From contig LNEU01000033.1 in assembly GCA_001464355.1 (NCBI GenBank), positions 1 to 64,000 of the forward strand: a stretch of 64,000 nt of DNA, read 5' to 3'. Made by a program: the position numbers and the translations under genes. The stretch comes from Burkholderiales bacterium Ga0077544 (lineage in GTDB: Bacteria > Pseudomonadota > Gammaproteobacteria > Burkholderiales > Burkholderiaceae_D). The notes below the pieces were generated by a model that worked only from the letters and a program-made list of their open reading frames with translations, was not told the DNA's origin and did no database searches. Shown piece after piece: positions 1 through 10,525 of the stretch (its first letter is position 1; every line of letters begins with the position of its first letter).

Positions 1-173
1 GCTTTTTCTTCTGGTGCCGCGTCAATTTGATCGTACGCTTTTGCTTCGCCACCAAATTTCTTCGACAATACTGTCGCAATCGCTGCGGTCAGTGTGGTCT
101 TGCCGTGATCGACGTGACCAATCGTGCCGACGTTGACGTGCGGCTTGGTCCGCTCGAATTTGCCTTTTGCCAT
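1..173 (-). CDS. tuf: Elongation factor Tu, N-terminal part (gene runs off the window start)
   Basis: Reverse complement reads [31 protein letters not shown], the EF-Tu N-terminus with P-loop GHVDHGKT. Confidence 0.97.
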   Translation of the reverse strand, partial: MAKGKFERTKPHVNVGTIGHVDHGKTTLTAAIATVLSKKFGGEAKAYDQIDAAPEEK

Positions 174-255
174 TTTGAACTCCTAACAATTTTGATGAGA
201 ATGTTCAGGCACACGCCCGACCGACTTACTGAAAAACTGAAACAACTGAATTCTT

Positions 256-330
<75 letters not shown>

Positions 331-379
331 AAACTAGCCGTCCGATACCACACTACAGCGGCACGTCCAACCTTAAAAC

Positions 380-453
380 TGGAGCGGGTGAAGGGAATCG
401 AACCCTCGTCATAAGCTTGGAAGGCTTCAGCTCTACCATTGAGCTACACCCGC
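380..453 (-). tRNA. tRNA-Gly (anticodon TCC)
   Basis: GCGGGTGTAGCTCAATGGTAGAGC...CTTCCAA...GGTTCGATTCCCTTCACCCGCTCCA. Confidence 0.96.
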
Positions 454-513
454 GAGGGCCACCTAATCTTCGCTACCACTACTTACTCAACTTAATAAGC
501 TTCCCAAGAAACT

Positions 514-599
<86 letters not shown>

Positions 600-728
600 G
601 CGGGGAACCCCAAACTATAGGGGAGTCGACACCTCTTGTCAACAACTGCAAGTGGTTTGGTGCGTAATATTTTCAAAAAATTTCAAAGCCAATGCACTTT
701 CGGTCAGCTTTGATGGGTAGCGCCGATG

Positions 729-1790
729 CTAGAAACGCGTTTCCCTCGCCGCACGCAGGAAACTATCAAGAATCGGCGTGCAATCCAGTAGCTCGGCACC
801 ACCGGCCCGGTGGAATTCAGGATGCCATTGCAAACCCATCACAAAACGAGATTTGGTGTGACGCACCGCCTCTACAATATTGTCGCCTTCAGACACAGCC
901 TCAATCATCAAATCGCGGCCCAGATCACGGACAGCCTGATGATGTATCGAGTTCACCAGCGGTGTTTGCGCGGGAAACATGGACGCCAGCGACGAACCAG
1001 GTGGAAATTGAATCGTGTGACGATGACTATCGTACAAGTCATTCACGTGCGACTTGGCCTCTGGTACATCCGACGCGATGTCTTGATATAACGTGCCGCC
1101 GAATGCAACATTAATCAATTGGCAACCACGGCAAATGCCCAGAACCGGCTTCCCGGCTTCGACAAATTCATGCAACAACTCCAGCTCATACATATCACGG
1201 GCGCTATCACCTATCCATTCGGGACGGGTGGCAGTTTGCGAATATGTTTGAGGTGCGACGTCGGCACCGCCCTGCAACACCAGCCCATCAAGATGCTTGG
1301 CATAGTCACGCAGGCGTATCTTGCTCGGATGCAAAAGTCCATTGGTATTCACAGTGGGAATCATCAGCACCAACACATCGCGCGACATGACCCACTGTGC
1401 GATTGACTCTTCCAGGTACTGCAAAGTCTTGCCTTGCAAGCCGCGCGCGCCGGCTTCCGGATGAAAAATCCGGGCAGATACGCCGATTTTCAACGTCCTT
1501 TGCGTCAGACGACGACCAACCTGATCAGACAGACTTTGCACGCGCGCAGAAAAAACACGCCAGGTTTGCTTCCACGGCGTGTCATCCGGCAGCTGCCATG
1601 CCGGCGCACTATGCTTGCCGAATTCCATCTTGGCAGCGGGTACGTAGGGCGCAGCTGTTGCACGCGCAATCGGCGGCTCGGCCTCCGCAGCAGTGTCTGC
1701 CGCAGCGGGCTTCGGATTGTGATCTGGAGTAGGCGTTTCGGAAGGAGCAGAAACAGTAGGCGGCAATTTACTATCGGAATTGTCAGACAT
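729..1790 (-). CDS. Class I glutamine amidotransferase-like hydrolase (gamma-glutamyl-GABA hydrolase/PuuD family)
   Basis: GVSARIFHPEAG, GADVAPQTY, PVLGICRGCQLINVAFGGTLYQD and LQWHPEFH match the peptidase C26 pattern; N-terminal Pro/Ala-rich extension. Confidence 0.88.
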   Translation of the reverse strand: MSDNSDSKLPPTVSAPSETPTPDHNPKPAAADTAAEAEPPIARATAAPYVPAAKMEFGKHSAPAWQLPDDTPWKQTWRVFSARVQSLSDQVGRRLTQRTLKIGVSARIFHPEAGARGLQGKTLQYLEESIAQWVMSRDVLVLMIPTVNTNGLLHPSKIRLRDYAKHLDGLVLQGGADVAPQTYSQTATRPEWIGDSARDMYELELLHEFVEAGKPVLGICRGCQLINVAFGGTLYQDIASDVPEAKSHVNDLYDSHRHTIQFPPGSSLASMFPAQTPLVNSIHHQAVRDLGRDLMIEAVSEGDNIVEAVRHTKSRFVMGLQWHPEFHRAGGAELLDCTPILDSFLRAARETRF

Positions 1791-2076
1791 GGCATCACTT
1801 TAATATCGAGAAGAAGTAGACAACAGATTGCAACAATCTATCCGCGCTCGCGCAACATTCATTAACAACATGAGAAAATCATAGAACACCGCCCAAGTTG
1901 ACGGCAAATTAATGAATGGCCTATGAAGTCCAAGCATGGGACTTGCATTTTCGGCAATCATAGGGCTGGCCATTGACTCGCTAACTGCTCGCCAACAAAA
2001 AGCGTATTGCACTAGAAGGCATAATGCCCGCACCGATCAACCGTCTTTCGACACTCATCAACTCGCGTAGAACATC

Positions 2077-2448
2077 ATGCTCATCATTTACCACAACCCG
2101 CGCTGCTCAAAATCACGCGACGCACTAGAACTGGCGCAACAATTTTCAGCACAACATCATCTTGATCTAACCGTTGTCGATTATCAAAAATCGCCGCTGA
2201 CGTTAGCGCAATTAACTGAGCTGCATCAGGTTTTGCAATCGGAACAAACCGTCAGCGTCCTCGATATGGTGCGCGACAATGAAGAATTGTTTGCCACACT
2301 TGCATTACAAGATGCTGACGATGATGCCTTATTGGCAGCGCTCGCCGCCCACCCGCAACTATTACAAAGGCCGATCCTCCACTTCAATCAACGCGCCATC
2401 ATCGCGCGGCCGGCAGAATTGGCCAGCAACATACTGCAAATGAAGTAA
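2077..2448 (+). CDS. arsC: ArsC-family (arsenate reductase-like) protein
   Basis: MLIIYHNPRCSKSRDALEL: Cys active site and HNPRCSKSR motif of glutaredoxin-type ArsC; C-terminal RPILHFNQRAIIARP. Confidence 0.88.
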   Translation: MLIIYHNPRCSKSRDALELAQQFSAQHHLDLTVVDYQKSPLTLAQLTELHQVLQSEQTVSVLDMVRDNEELFATLALQDADDDALLAALAAHPQLLQRPILHFNQRAIIARPAELASNILQMK

Positions 2449-2456
2449 GTACAGAG

Positions 2457-2487
2457 GCTCACGATGTTGGTCGCCAACATCGTGAGC
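2457..2487. terminator. Strong hairpin between convergent genes (14-bp perfect stem, TCG loop, no T-tract)
   Basis: GCTCACGATGTTGG-TCG-CCAACATCGTGAGC. Confidence 0.6.
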
Positions 2488-2489
2488 AA

Positions 2490-4187
2490 TTATTGTGCAG
2501 CTGCTTGATTTTGCACGTCACCCCTGATAGCAGGCTGGCTTGGAATACCATCGACGCCTGTGATTTTGTATTTTTTCAAAATATCGCGATGCATCCCGGC
2601 CAATAAAGACAGACGCGGATTACGCGGATCCAAACGGCGAGCATCAGCAACATAGCTGCGCGCTTTTTCGCCCAACTGCATATCCCAGCCCATATTATCT
2701 AGACATTTAAGTGCCGCCACCGCCGCATTGAAAACCACTTGCGGGTTGTTCGGCAATTTTTCGGCCGCTTGCGACATTAATGTAACCGCACCCTGGAAAT
2801 CGCCCAGACGCGCCTTCTCTGCACCGGCAGAAACCAGATCCACCACCTCATTTTTGCTGGCTTGTGTCACACGCTTGACCAGGTCTTCGCGGCCGCCTTC
2901 CTGCAACAAACGCATCGCACTGCTCATCGCCGCAGCAGTAGGCGCGTTACCTACGACCGACGTCATGATCTCGACCACGCCTTGCTCCATGCCGTTTTCC
3001 AGACAGTTCTTTGCCAACGCGATCTTGGTCTCGTTGCTCAAGCCTATTGGTTCTTTACAGGCGAGCAAAGCCACTTCCAGCTCTTCGGTCGCCTGCACCT
3101 TGTCGCCGTTATGCCGATGAAACATCGCGCTCGCGATCGCCCGACACGCTGCAGTTTTCTTGAGACCTGACAATGATTTCGCAAGGTCGCGAATAATCGC
3201 AGGTACCGATTTTGTTTCACCTTTGGCGAGCGATGTTTCGACCAACTGCACATGATCTTCCGGTTCGCGGAATTCGGAAAACTTGGCCTTGCTGACAACT
3301 TGTTGAAAAATGCGATGCGCCGTTTCCGTATCGCCGTTTTGCAATGCAACCTTGCCCAGTTTGCGCAAACGTCGCAAAGCATGAGGCGAACGTGTGACAG
3401 CGCTTTCCAGCGTCGCTTGCATCGCCGTCAAATTACCTCTTGCCTCTTGCGTCTTGGCGAGCCAGTCATAGGCGTCAAGAAATTCCTTTTTTGTCTCTAT
3501 CAATGCACTCAGTTTTTCTTCGGCTTCTTCGAAGCGCTCTTGCATGAACAAGGTGCTGGCCAAACCCAGATGGGCCCACGCAATCGACCGCTTGGACAAT
3601 AAGTCGGTATAAATTTCTTCCGCCGCACCCACCTCGCCCAGCGTCAGGTGCATCTCTGCACGCAAGCGAAGAAAATCCACGCGATGCGGCGCTTTAGGGC
3701 CCTCGCCCGCCTGACAAATTTCTATCGCCTCACCCAGATTGCCGAGCTCCATCATCCGATACACCGGCATCAGCGCATTGCGCTTTTCGATCGCTTTGGA
3801 TATACGCTCCATCAATGTATCGGCGGTAAATGGCTTCAATACGTAATCGTTCAACGCCAATTCAGCGGCACTCACCACTTTACCGTGCGTACGCTCGGCA
3901 GTCGCCATGAAGAACACAGTCGATAGTGGAATCAATTTGTTGTGTCGCAAGTCTTCCAGTAATTGCTGACCGTCCTGCTGCTCTTCGCCCAGATCGTATT
4001 CGCAAATCACCAAATCGAAGATTTTTTGTTTCAGGGGTCGAATCGCTGTGCCAGAACTGTTTGCATATTCGATCTTGCTCATGCCGCCCAAGCTCAGCAT
4101 ATTGTGAATGCTGGCGCGCATACCTGCATGCGGCTCAATAATTAGTGCGGTCAGTCCAGCGAGTTCTTGCATGATCTTTAAAACCAT
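2490..4187 (-). CDS. Response regulator receiver domain protein with TPR repeats
   Basis: REC domain at the N-terminus (LTALIIEPHAGMRASIHNMLS, DLVICEYDLG, NDYVLKPF) followed by TPR-like helices. Confidence 0.88.
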   Translation of the reverse strand: MVLKIMQELAGLTALIIEPHAGMRASIHNMLSLGGMSKIEYANSSGTAIRPLKQKIFDLVICEYDLGEEQQDGQQLLEDLRHNKLIPLSTVFFMATAERTHGKVVSAAELALNDYVLKPFTADTLMERISKAIEKRNALMPVYRMMELGNLGEAIEICQAGEGPKAPHRVDFLRLRAEMHLTLGEVGAAEEIYTDLLSKRSIAWAHLGLASTLFMQERFEEAEEKLSALIETKKEFLDAYDWLAKTQEARGNLTAMQATLESAVTRSPHALRRLRKLGKVALQNGDTETAHRIFQQVVSKAKFSEFREPEDHVQLVETSLAKGETKSVPAIIRDLAKSLSGLKKTAACRAIASAMFHRHNGDKVQATEELEVALLACKEPIGLSNETKIALAKNCLENGMEQGVVEIMTSVVGNAPTAAAMSSAMRLLQEGGREDLVKRVTQASKNEVVDLVSAGAEKARLGDFQGAVTLMSQAAEKLPNNPQVVFNAAVAALKCLDNMGWDMQLGEKARSYVADARRLDPRNPRLSLLAGMHRDILKKYKITGVDGIPSQPAIRGDVQNQAAAQ

Positions 4188-4394
4188 TAGAAATAAGTAC
4201 CGCGCCCGTCATCGGATAAATGAAAGCACCATTACTGCAGAACAATATTACATTTGTTAATCGGCGTCATCGCAATTGTGACGCGCGCACGACGTGAGCG
4301 AAAATTACGCGCACCTACACACAACTTGATGAGAAATTGACAAGGAGAATTTGAAGCAAGCAACAGCGCGGTACAACAAGAATTCGGCGGCGAC

Positions 4395-5657
4395 TCAAAC
4401 GATCCCGATATCCGATGTAGGCTCTTCGACGACCACCTGGTTCCGACCGCCTTGCTTGGCCATGTACATCGCGGTATCGGTACGCGAAAAAAGATCCAGC
4501 ACCGACTCGCCCGGCATATGTTGCGTCAGGCCGATAGATACCGTTACGCGATTGCGCAATTTTTCATCCCAGTCAAAATGCTCGACCTGCTCGCGTATGC
4601 GTTCAGCAACATTCAGAGCCGCCAGCAATGAAGTCTCCGGCAGGACCAGCAAGAATTCTTCGCCGCCGTAGCGACCAAAGATATCCCCTTCACGTATGTT
4701 CTCTTGCGCAATCCGTGCAAATACGCGCAAGACTTCGTCCCCGCCCAAGTGACCGGCTTCATCGTTAATACGCTTGAAATGATCCAGATCAATCACAGCC
4801 AGGCAAAGCGGCGTGCCGGTTTCATCCGCCAGGCGCTTTTGCTGTTCGAGTGCAGCGACGATATAGCGGCGATTAAAGCAACCGAGCAGGACATCGCGTT
4901 GCGCATCCTCTTCAATATCCCTGATTTTGCGATTCGCCTTGAACAAGGCACTGTGCAAACGCTGCACCCGATTCGCCAGCACGGCAAACGCCGGGAGCGT
5001 CACTGCCAGCACCAGGAATTGTGCGCATTCCAGCATCAGCACGTCATTATCGTTACGCGCGGTGTAATGCGAGGCCACTACCACCCCATAGCCGACCAAA
5101 GTCGCACCGGCAAGAAACAATACCTCACGCGGCGTAACGCGATGCATGACAAAAGCAAGGATGAGGAACAGGAAAGGGATAAAAGCGATTTGCGCAACCG
5201 GCGCTACATAGACCGTGTAAAGCATCACACCGATGGCAGAGAGCGTAATCGGCAAGCGCAGATTTTTTTCCTGGGCTTTAAGATTCAAACCCAAGGCAAA
5301 ACAAAGACGGAAAAACAGAAAGACTGCCGCGATCAAAATGGCATTCATTTGCAACACGCGAAGTTCGATCAAATCCGTCAAATAGAAAATCGCGATGACC
5401 GCCAGATAGATCAGCGCGAGCACTGCTGAAAACATCAAGCGCTTGATGCGTGCATCCTGACGGGCATTCAGATCAACCGGCGTCGTCTGTCGTGCACGCA
5501 CTACATGGACTTTAGCCTGATTGGTTTTGGCGTGATACTGCGATGTTTCAGAGAAAAATTCCAGCTGACGCCCAGCCTCGTCCAACGGAACAGAATCCGC
5601 GTGTGCATCACCTTGCGAAACAGCATTTTGATCACCCGTCTGCCGCATGAAACCCAC
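4395..5657 (-). CDS. Membrane-bound GGDEF diguanylate cyclase
   Basis: Multiple TM helices then DHFKRINDEAGHLGGDEVL...FGRYGGEEFLLVLPET. Confidence 0.92.
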   Translation of the reverse strand: MGFMRQTGDQNAVSQGDAHADSVPLDEAGRQLEFFSETSQYHAKTNQAKVHVVRARQTTPVDLNARQDARIKRLMFSAVLALIYLAVIAIFYLTDLIELRVLQMNAILIAAVFLFFRLCFALGLNLKAQEKNLRLPITLSAIGVMLYTVYVAPVAQIAFIPFLFLILAFVMHRVTPREVLFLAGATLVGYGVVVASHYTARNDNDVLMLECAQFLVLAVTLPAFAVLANRVQRLHSALFKANRKIRDIEEDAQRDVLLGCFNRRYIVAALEQQKRLADETGTPLCLAVIDLDHFKRINDEAGHLGGDEVLRVFARIAQENIREGDIFGRYGGEEFLLVLPETSLLAALNVAERIREQVEHFDWDEKLRNRVTVSIGLTQHMPGESVLDLFSRTDTAMYMAKQGGRNQVVVEEPTSDIGIV

Positions 5658-6035
5658 CGAGAATGGTTTGTCTGAAACAAATAAACCAGCTGAAACGCAG
5701 CCAATTTCCTTTGAGCAACTAAATCACATCTTGCAGTAAATCGCACGCAATATAATGCCTTTTTAACTATTCGTCACAATCGATACGCACTATGCCTGCA
5801 ATTTATCTGCAAATAATCTCAATTTCGTCGCAATTACGCCGCATTTTCTGACATGTCTGCGTCCCTTACAGTTTTGCCTGCTCTTATCCTGCGCGCCGGA
5901 ACTATCGTAATAGTGGCACCCTTGCGCGAGCAAACTGGCGTCTAGTCCGCGCCAAAACGACATGTTTTGATGCATATTTCCAGCCCGTCGCTGAATGACA
6001 TGAGCGTATCGGAGCAGGTATCATTTCAACGTGGA

Positions 6036-6077
6036 AATAAAAAAGGGCCGGATAAATTATCCGGCCCTTTTTTATTC
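6036..6077. terminator. Bidirectional intrinsic terminator
   Basis: AAAAAAGGGCCGGATAAATTATCCGGCCCTTTTTT. Confidence 0.9.
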
Positions 6078-6092
6078 AGCTTTTGCTATGCA

Positions 6093-7424
6093 TCAGCTTT
6101 CATTCTCTGACGCAGGCTGTTCCGCCTCAGGATTCAGTTGAGTGATCAGCAAGCGATCGATACGGTTTCTATCCATATCGACTACCTCGATGCGGTAACC
6201 TTCCCACTCAAAATAGTCGGACATTTGCGGAATGTGGCCCAGGAAGGTCATCACGAAACCGGCCAGCGTGTGATACGTGCCCGAAGCTTCTTCCGGGAAG
6301 CGCACTTCGGTTTCCAGCAATTCACGGAAGCGGTCAAACGATACGCCACCATCGATCAGCCATGAACCATCGTCGCGACGAACGCCGTCAACTTCATGAT
6401 GCTCATCGATTACCGACACATCACCAACCAGCGCACCCAGCACGTCACTCAATGTCACAATGCCTTCAATTTCGCCGTATTCGTCGATGACCAAAGCCAG
6501 TTCCGCACGATTTTTCTTCAGGGTTTCCAGCAACTGCATCGCGCTGATGGTTTCAGGCACGAACAGTGGCGGACGCGTTGCGGCGGCAATATCGACTGTC
6601 GCGATCGATTTGCCACGGATGGCCTGCTCAAAAAGACTGCCAGCATGAACAATCCCGATGACATGCGAAATGTCGCCTTTGCAGACAGGCAAGCGGGTAT
6701 ATGAACTGTCAGCGATCTTGGCCAGATTGACTTCAAGGCTATCATCCAGATCGATAAAATGTACGTCCAGACGTGGCGTCATCAAACCGGCCACACGCTG
6801 ATCATCCAGGCGCAAGGCGCGCGATACGATATCGTGCTCGGTTTTTTCAAACAGACCGGCATCCGCACCTTCGCGGAACATGCCTGCGATTTCTTCTTCT
6901 GTGACTGAATCATCTTTCTTGTGATGCATGCCGAGCACGCGCAGGATGAATTCCGTGGTGCCAGTCAATACCTTGACGAAAGGTCCCATCAGGCGCGACA
7001 ACCACAGCATAGGTGCGGCAACCAGCGAGGCAACGGCTTCCGGATACTGCATCGCGATGCGTTTAGGTACCAGTTCGCCCAGAATCAATGAGCCGAAGGT
7101 AATACCGACCACCACAATACCCAGCGCGATTTCGCGCGCATATACGGCGAGGATAGGAATCATGGCAATTTCAGGTTCCAGCTGTTCGACCAGCGACGCT
7201 TCACCGAACGCACCGTTGAAAATGCCGATCAGTGTGATGCCAACCTGAATAGTGGATAGAAAACGGCTAGGGTTATCGGACAGATCAAGTGCGGCCTTGG
7301 CGCCGCGACTGCCGTTTTCAGATAATTTTTGGAGACGAATGCGTTTGGAGGTAACGATCGCTATTTCGGACATGGCAAAAACACCATTGACCAGGATCAA
7401 ACCAAGAATAATTAATATGTCCAC
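6093..7424 (-). CDS. CNNM/hemolysin-C-type protein with CBS domains
   Basis: MDILIILGLILVNGVFAMSEIAIVTSKRIRL (DUF21) plus MTPRLDVHFIDLDDSLE CBS pair and CorC/HlyC C-terminal domain. Confidence 0.92.
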   Translation of the reverse strand: MDILIILGLILVNGVFAMSEIAIVTSKRIRLQKLSENGSRGAKAALDLSDNPSRFLSTIQVGITLIGIFNGAFGEASLVEQLEPEIAMIPILAVYAREIALGIVVVGITFGSLILGELVPKRIAMQYPEAVASLVAAPMLWLSRLMGPFVKVLTGTTEFILRVLGMHHKKDDSVTEEEIAGMFREGADAGLFEKTEHDIVSRALRLDDQRVAGLMTPRLDVHFIDLDDSLEVNLAKIADSSYTRLPVCKGDISHVIGIVHAGSLFEQAIRGKSIATVDIAAATRPPLFVPETISAMQLLETLKKNRAELALVIDEYGEIEGIVTLSDVLGALVGDVSVIDEHHEVDGVRRDDGSWLIDGGVSFDRFRELLETEVRFPEEASGTYHTLAGFVMTFLGHIPQMSDYFEWEGYRIEVVDMDRNRIDRLLITQLNPEAEQPASENES

Positions 7425-7561
7425 TACTAAGGGAACTCACGGTTAAACCCACAAGCCCTACTGTTAATAAGCCGTGAATCATATCATTAGCACGCCATTC
7501 ATCGCAAAAACTGCGAATTTTTTAGCTAAAAGCGTGGATTTTCCGGCAAACCGCCATAACG

Positions 7562-7768
7562 TCAGCTGCGCTTGACGATTTCGGCGACCAGGAAAGCAAC
7601 TGTCGACCACAGCACCGTAGAACCGAAAGGCAGGACGAACATCCGGCCGAAAAAATTAAGTTTGACATCGCCTATGACGCGCCCGACGCCGATTTTTACC
7701 AGTATCCAGGGCAACAAGGCGTAGAACACTGTCAAGCCGATAAAAATGACTGCTACCCACCGAATCAT
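7562..7768 (-). CDS. DUF2905-family small membrane protein (copy 1)
   Basis: MIRWVAVIFIGLTVFYALLPWILVKIGVGRVIGDVKLNFFGRMFVLPFGSTVL... Confidence 0.8.
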   Translation of the reverse strand: MIRWVAVIFIGLTVFYALLPWILVKIGVGRVIGDVKLNFFGRMFVLPFGSTVLWSTVAFLVAEIVKRS

Positions 7769-7837
7769 TGCGCCTCCTTCGTCGAACATCCACAGCAGAT
7801 ACAGAACCGTTGGCAATCGCCAAGCCTGGCATTTCGG

Positions 7838-8032
7838 TCAAAAGAAATGAGCGACCAAAAACACCACCAGAGATAACAATATAGTTGAAGCAAAAGGCAG
7901 GAATATCGTTTTGCCAAATATCGTAAAGCGCACATCGCCGGGCAATTTGCCGACGCCGAATTTTTGCAACCATGGCAAGGCGGCCGAAAACACGATCACA
8001 GCGAGAAAGATGACGAGAAACCAGCGGAACAT
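7838..8032 (-). CDS. DUF2905-family small membrane protein (copy 2)
   Basis: MFRWFLVIFLAVIVFSAALPWLQKFGVGKLPGDVRFTIFGKTIFLPFASTIL..., paralogous to 7562..7768. Confidence 0.85.
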   Translation of the reverse strand: MFRWFLVIFLAVIVFSAALPWLQKFGVGKLPGDVRFTIFGKTIFLPFASTILLSLVVFLVAHFF

Positions 8033-8085
8033 GAGCAGCCTTCCTACGCGATGACAGCAACCAGCTCAAGCTGGACGGCTGTTTT

Positions 8086-9246
8086 TTAAAGCCGGCGACT
8101 TTGATCGGCGCGGTCGAACGCCGTTGGCAACTGCACATTCAATCCGACCACCAGCACTTTGAATAATTCACCCATTTCGGCGGGCGAAGTCAGTTTTTGT
8201 ACCGCATTGGCTTGCGGCAGATAGGCGCGTGCATCTTCCGGTGAGGTTTTCAGCAAGCGGTCACCCAAGCCGGCCGTCAGCAAAAACGCCGCCTGGCTCA
8301 TATAGCCCAGCATTTCCAGCCCGTTGTTGACTGCAGCATACGCCATCGCCGTAAAATCGACGTGCGCCGTAATATCCTGCAAACCCGGCAAATAAAACGG
8401 ATCGGGATGCGCATGATGGCGGTAGTGACACATCAACGTGCCTTCGCTACGCTGATCCAGATAATATTCACTCGCTGGAAAGCCGTAATCCAGCAAAATC
8501 GCCGCACCTCCCTTGCCGGTTTGCTCCAGTCCGGCGGCAAACATGCTGGCCAGCGAGCCCATAAAGCCGATGGCGATAAGATGTACTTCAGTCAAATAGC
8601 CAGCTGACAATTCTTCTTCAAACGGAATCTGCGCCACCAAAGACGCATCACAAGGCTGATCGACAAATACAAATTTGCCATCATCAAAAGAAACGCCACG
8701 CTCCAGCCAACCGTTATCACTTTTGACAACTAAAGAAACCGGCATCGCATCCAGCACTTCATTGCCCAACACCACACCAGAATAAGCAGATGGAAAATCA
8801 TCCAGCCACTTAACTTGCGGGAAATTGGCCAAAGTCTGTTGTTGACGCGCGCGCAGTTCGCCCGACAATTCAACAATAGAATAAGACTCCAGCGGAATTC
8901 CCGCCGCTGCGCATTCAGTCAGAATATCCAGCGCCAGTTTGCCGGTGCCGGCGCCGAATTCGAGGATCTGCGGCACGCTTTGCGCCATCAAATCGCCAGC
9001 GGCATGCGCCAGAGTTTCACCAAAAAGCGACGTAATCTCGGGCGCGGTTGTAAAATCACCGTCTTTGCCAAGTTTTGCAGCGCCGCCGCTGTAATAACCG
9101 ACGTCCGGCGCATACAGTGCCAGCTCCATGTAACGGGCAAATGAAATCCAGCCATCATGTCGGCGAATTTCTTCAGCGATCAGGTTCTGGAGTGCGTGTG
9201 ACGCGACTAGGGCGTCCGGGGATGGTTGAGGCAGTTGCAGTTGCAT
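8086..9246 (-). CDS. MidA-family SAM-dependent methyltransferase
   Basis: WISFARYMELALYAPDVGYYSGG, FGAGTGKLALDIL, GNEVLDAMPV, LLDYGFPASEYY. Confidence 0.9.
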   Translation of the reverse strand: MQLQLPQPSPDALVASHALQNLIAEEIRRHDGWISFARYMELALYAPDVGYYSGGAAKLGKDGDFTTAPEITSLFGETLAHAAGDLMAQSVPQILEFGAGTGKLALDILTECAAAGIPLESYSIVELSGELRARQQQTLANFPQVKWLDDFPSAYSGVVLGNEVLDAMPVSLVVKSDNGWLERGVSFDDGKFVFVDQPCDASLVAQIPFEEELSAGYLTEVHLIAIGFMGSLASMFAAGLEQTGKGGAAILLDYGFPASEYYLDQRSEGTLMCHYRHHAHPDPFYLPGLQDITAHVDFTAMAYAAVNNGLEMLGYMSQAAFLLTAGLGDRLLKTSPEDARAYLPQANAVQKLTSPAEMGELFKVLVVGLNVQLPTAFDRADQSRRL

Positions 9247-9291
9247 GGCGGTATTGTAAAGAAATCAGCAGAAGACACAACACTAGCTTCC

Positions 9292-10071
9292 ATGTCCACA
9301 GACCAAACATCAGTTTCAAGAAAAACAGCGCTGGTTACCGGCGCGGCCAAACGCATAGGCCGCACGATTGCGCTCGCGCTGGCACAGCGCGGCTGGGATG
9401 TGATCGTACATTACGCGCGCTCAGCCGACGAAGCACACGCGACTGTTGCCGCAATCGAAGCGCTAGGCCGCAATGCAATTGCCCTGCCGTGCGACTTGAA
9501 TGATGAAGCTGCCGTCAAGGCGCTGCTGCGTACTGCCGCCGCGCAAATGGGGCCGATTTCCTGCGTAGTGAACAATGCGTCGCTATTTGACTACGACAGC
9601 GCGACCGATTTTTCTGCCGCGTCGCTGGATGCGCATATGCGCGTCAATCTGGTTGCCCCGGTATTACTCGCACAAACGCTGTTCGAAGAAACCGCCGATG
9701 GCGAACAATCGGTAGTGATCAATTTGCTTGATCAAAAACTGTTCAATCTGAATCCGGATTTTTTGTCTTACACCTTGTCGAAAGCGGCGTTGCACAGCGC
9801 CACCACGATGCTGGCGCAGGCACTCGCTCCGAAGGTGCGCGTGGTCGGTGTGGCGCCCGGCATCACGCTGGTATCCGGCGATCAGAGCGAAGCGGAATTC
9901 GAGCGCGCGCATAAAGTCACCCCGCTGGGTCGCTCCAGCACGCCGGAAGATATCGCGGCGACCGTTTGCTTCGTCGCCGAGTCGCGCTCGATTACCGGCA
10001 CCACCATCGTCGTCGATGGCGGCCAGCACCTGATTCCCTTGCAGCGCGACGTGATGTTTGTCGCCTCCTGA
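9292..10071 (+). CDS. SDR oxidoreductase, FolM/pteridine reductase-like
   Basis: TALVTGAAKRIGRTIALALAQRGWDVIVHYARS; YTLSKAALHSAT; adjacent to folB; ATG at 9292. Confidence 0.88.
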   Translation: MSTDQTSVSRKTALVTGAAKRIGRTIALALAQRGWDVIVHYARSADEAHATVAAIEALGRNAIALPCDLNDEAAVKALLRTAAAQMGPISCVVNNASLFDYDSATDFSAASLDAHMRVNLVAPVLLAQTLFEETADGEQSVVINLLDQKLFNLNPDFLSYTLSKAALHSATTMLAQALAPKVRVVGVAPGITLVSGDQSEAEFERAHKVTPLGRSSTPEDIAATVCFVAESRSITGTTIVVDGGQHLIPLQRDVMFVAS

Positions 10072-10128
10072 TTTTTAAGATTCTTCACCCGCAAGATTTT
10101 TTGCAATACAACTGGTTCAAAAATAGAT

Positions 10129-10524
10129 ATGAATTCCTTCCTTTTCCATCCCCAGCTCGCCGATTGCCGTCGTTTGTTTTTGAGCAATTACGAAGTACAA
10201 ATCAATATCGGCGTGCACGAGTTTGAAAAGAAAGGCGAACAGCGCGTGCTGATCAACGTCGATCTGTTCATACCCTTGAATGAATCGACACCGACCGCCG
10301 ATACGCTGGATGAAGTCGTCGATTACGATTTCATGCGCAGCACGATCGCCAAACGCATGGCCGAAGGTCACGTGCATCTACAGGAAACTTTGTGCGACGA
10401 CGTAATCAAGGCGATGCTGGCGCATCCGAAGGTCCGTGCTGCACGCGTTTCCACTGAAAAGCCTGACGTCTACCCGGATTGCGATTCGGTAGGCGTAGAA
10501 GTATTCCGGATCAAGGGGAACTGA
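10129..10524 (+). CDS. folB: Dihydroneopterin aldolase
   Basis: [31 protein letters not shown]...[11 protein letters not shown]; FolB-type sequence. Confidence 0.88.
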   Translation: MNSFLFHPQLADCRRLFLSNYEVQINIGVHEFEKKGEQRVLINVDLFIPLNESTPTADTLDEVVDYDFMRSTIAKRMAEGHVHLQETLCDDVIKAMLAHPKVRAARVSTEKPDVYPDCDSVGVEVFRIKGN

Positions 10525-10525
10525 T

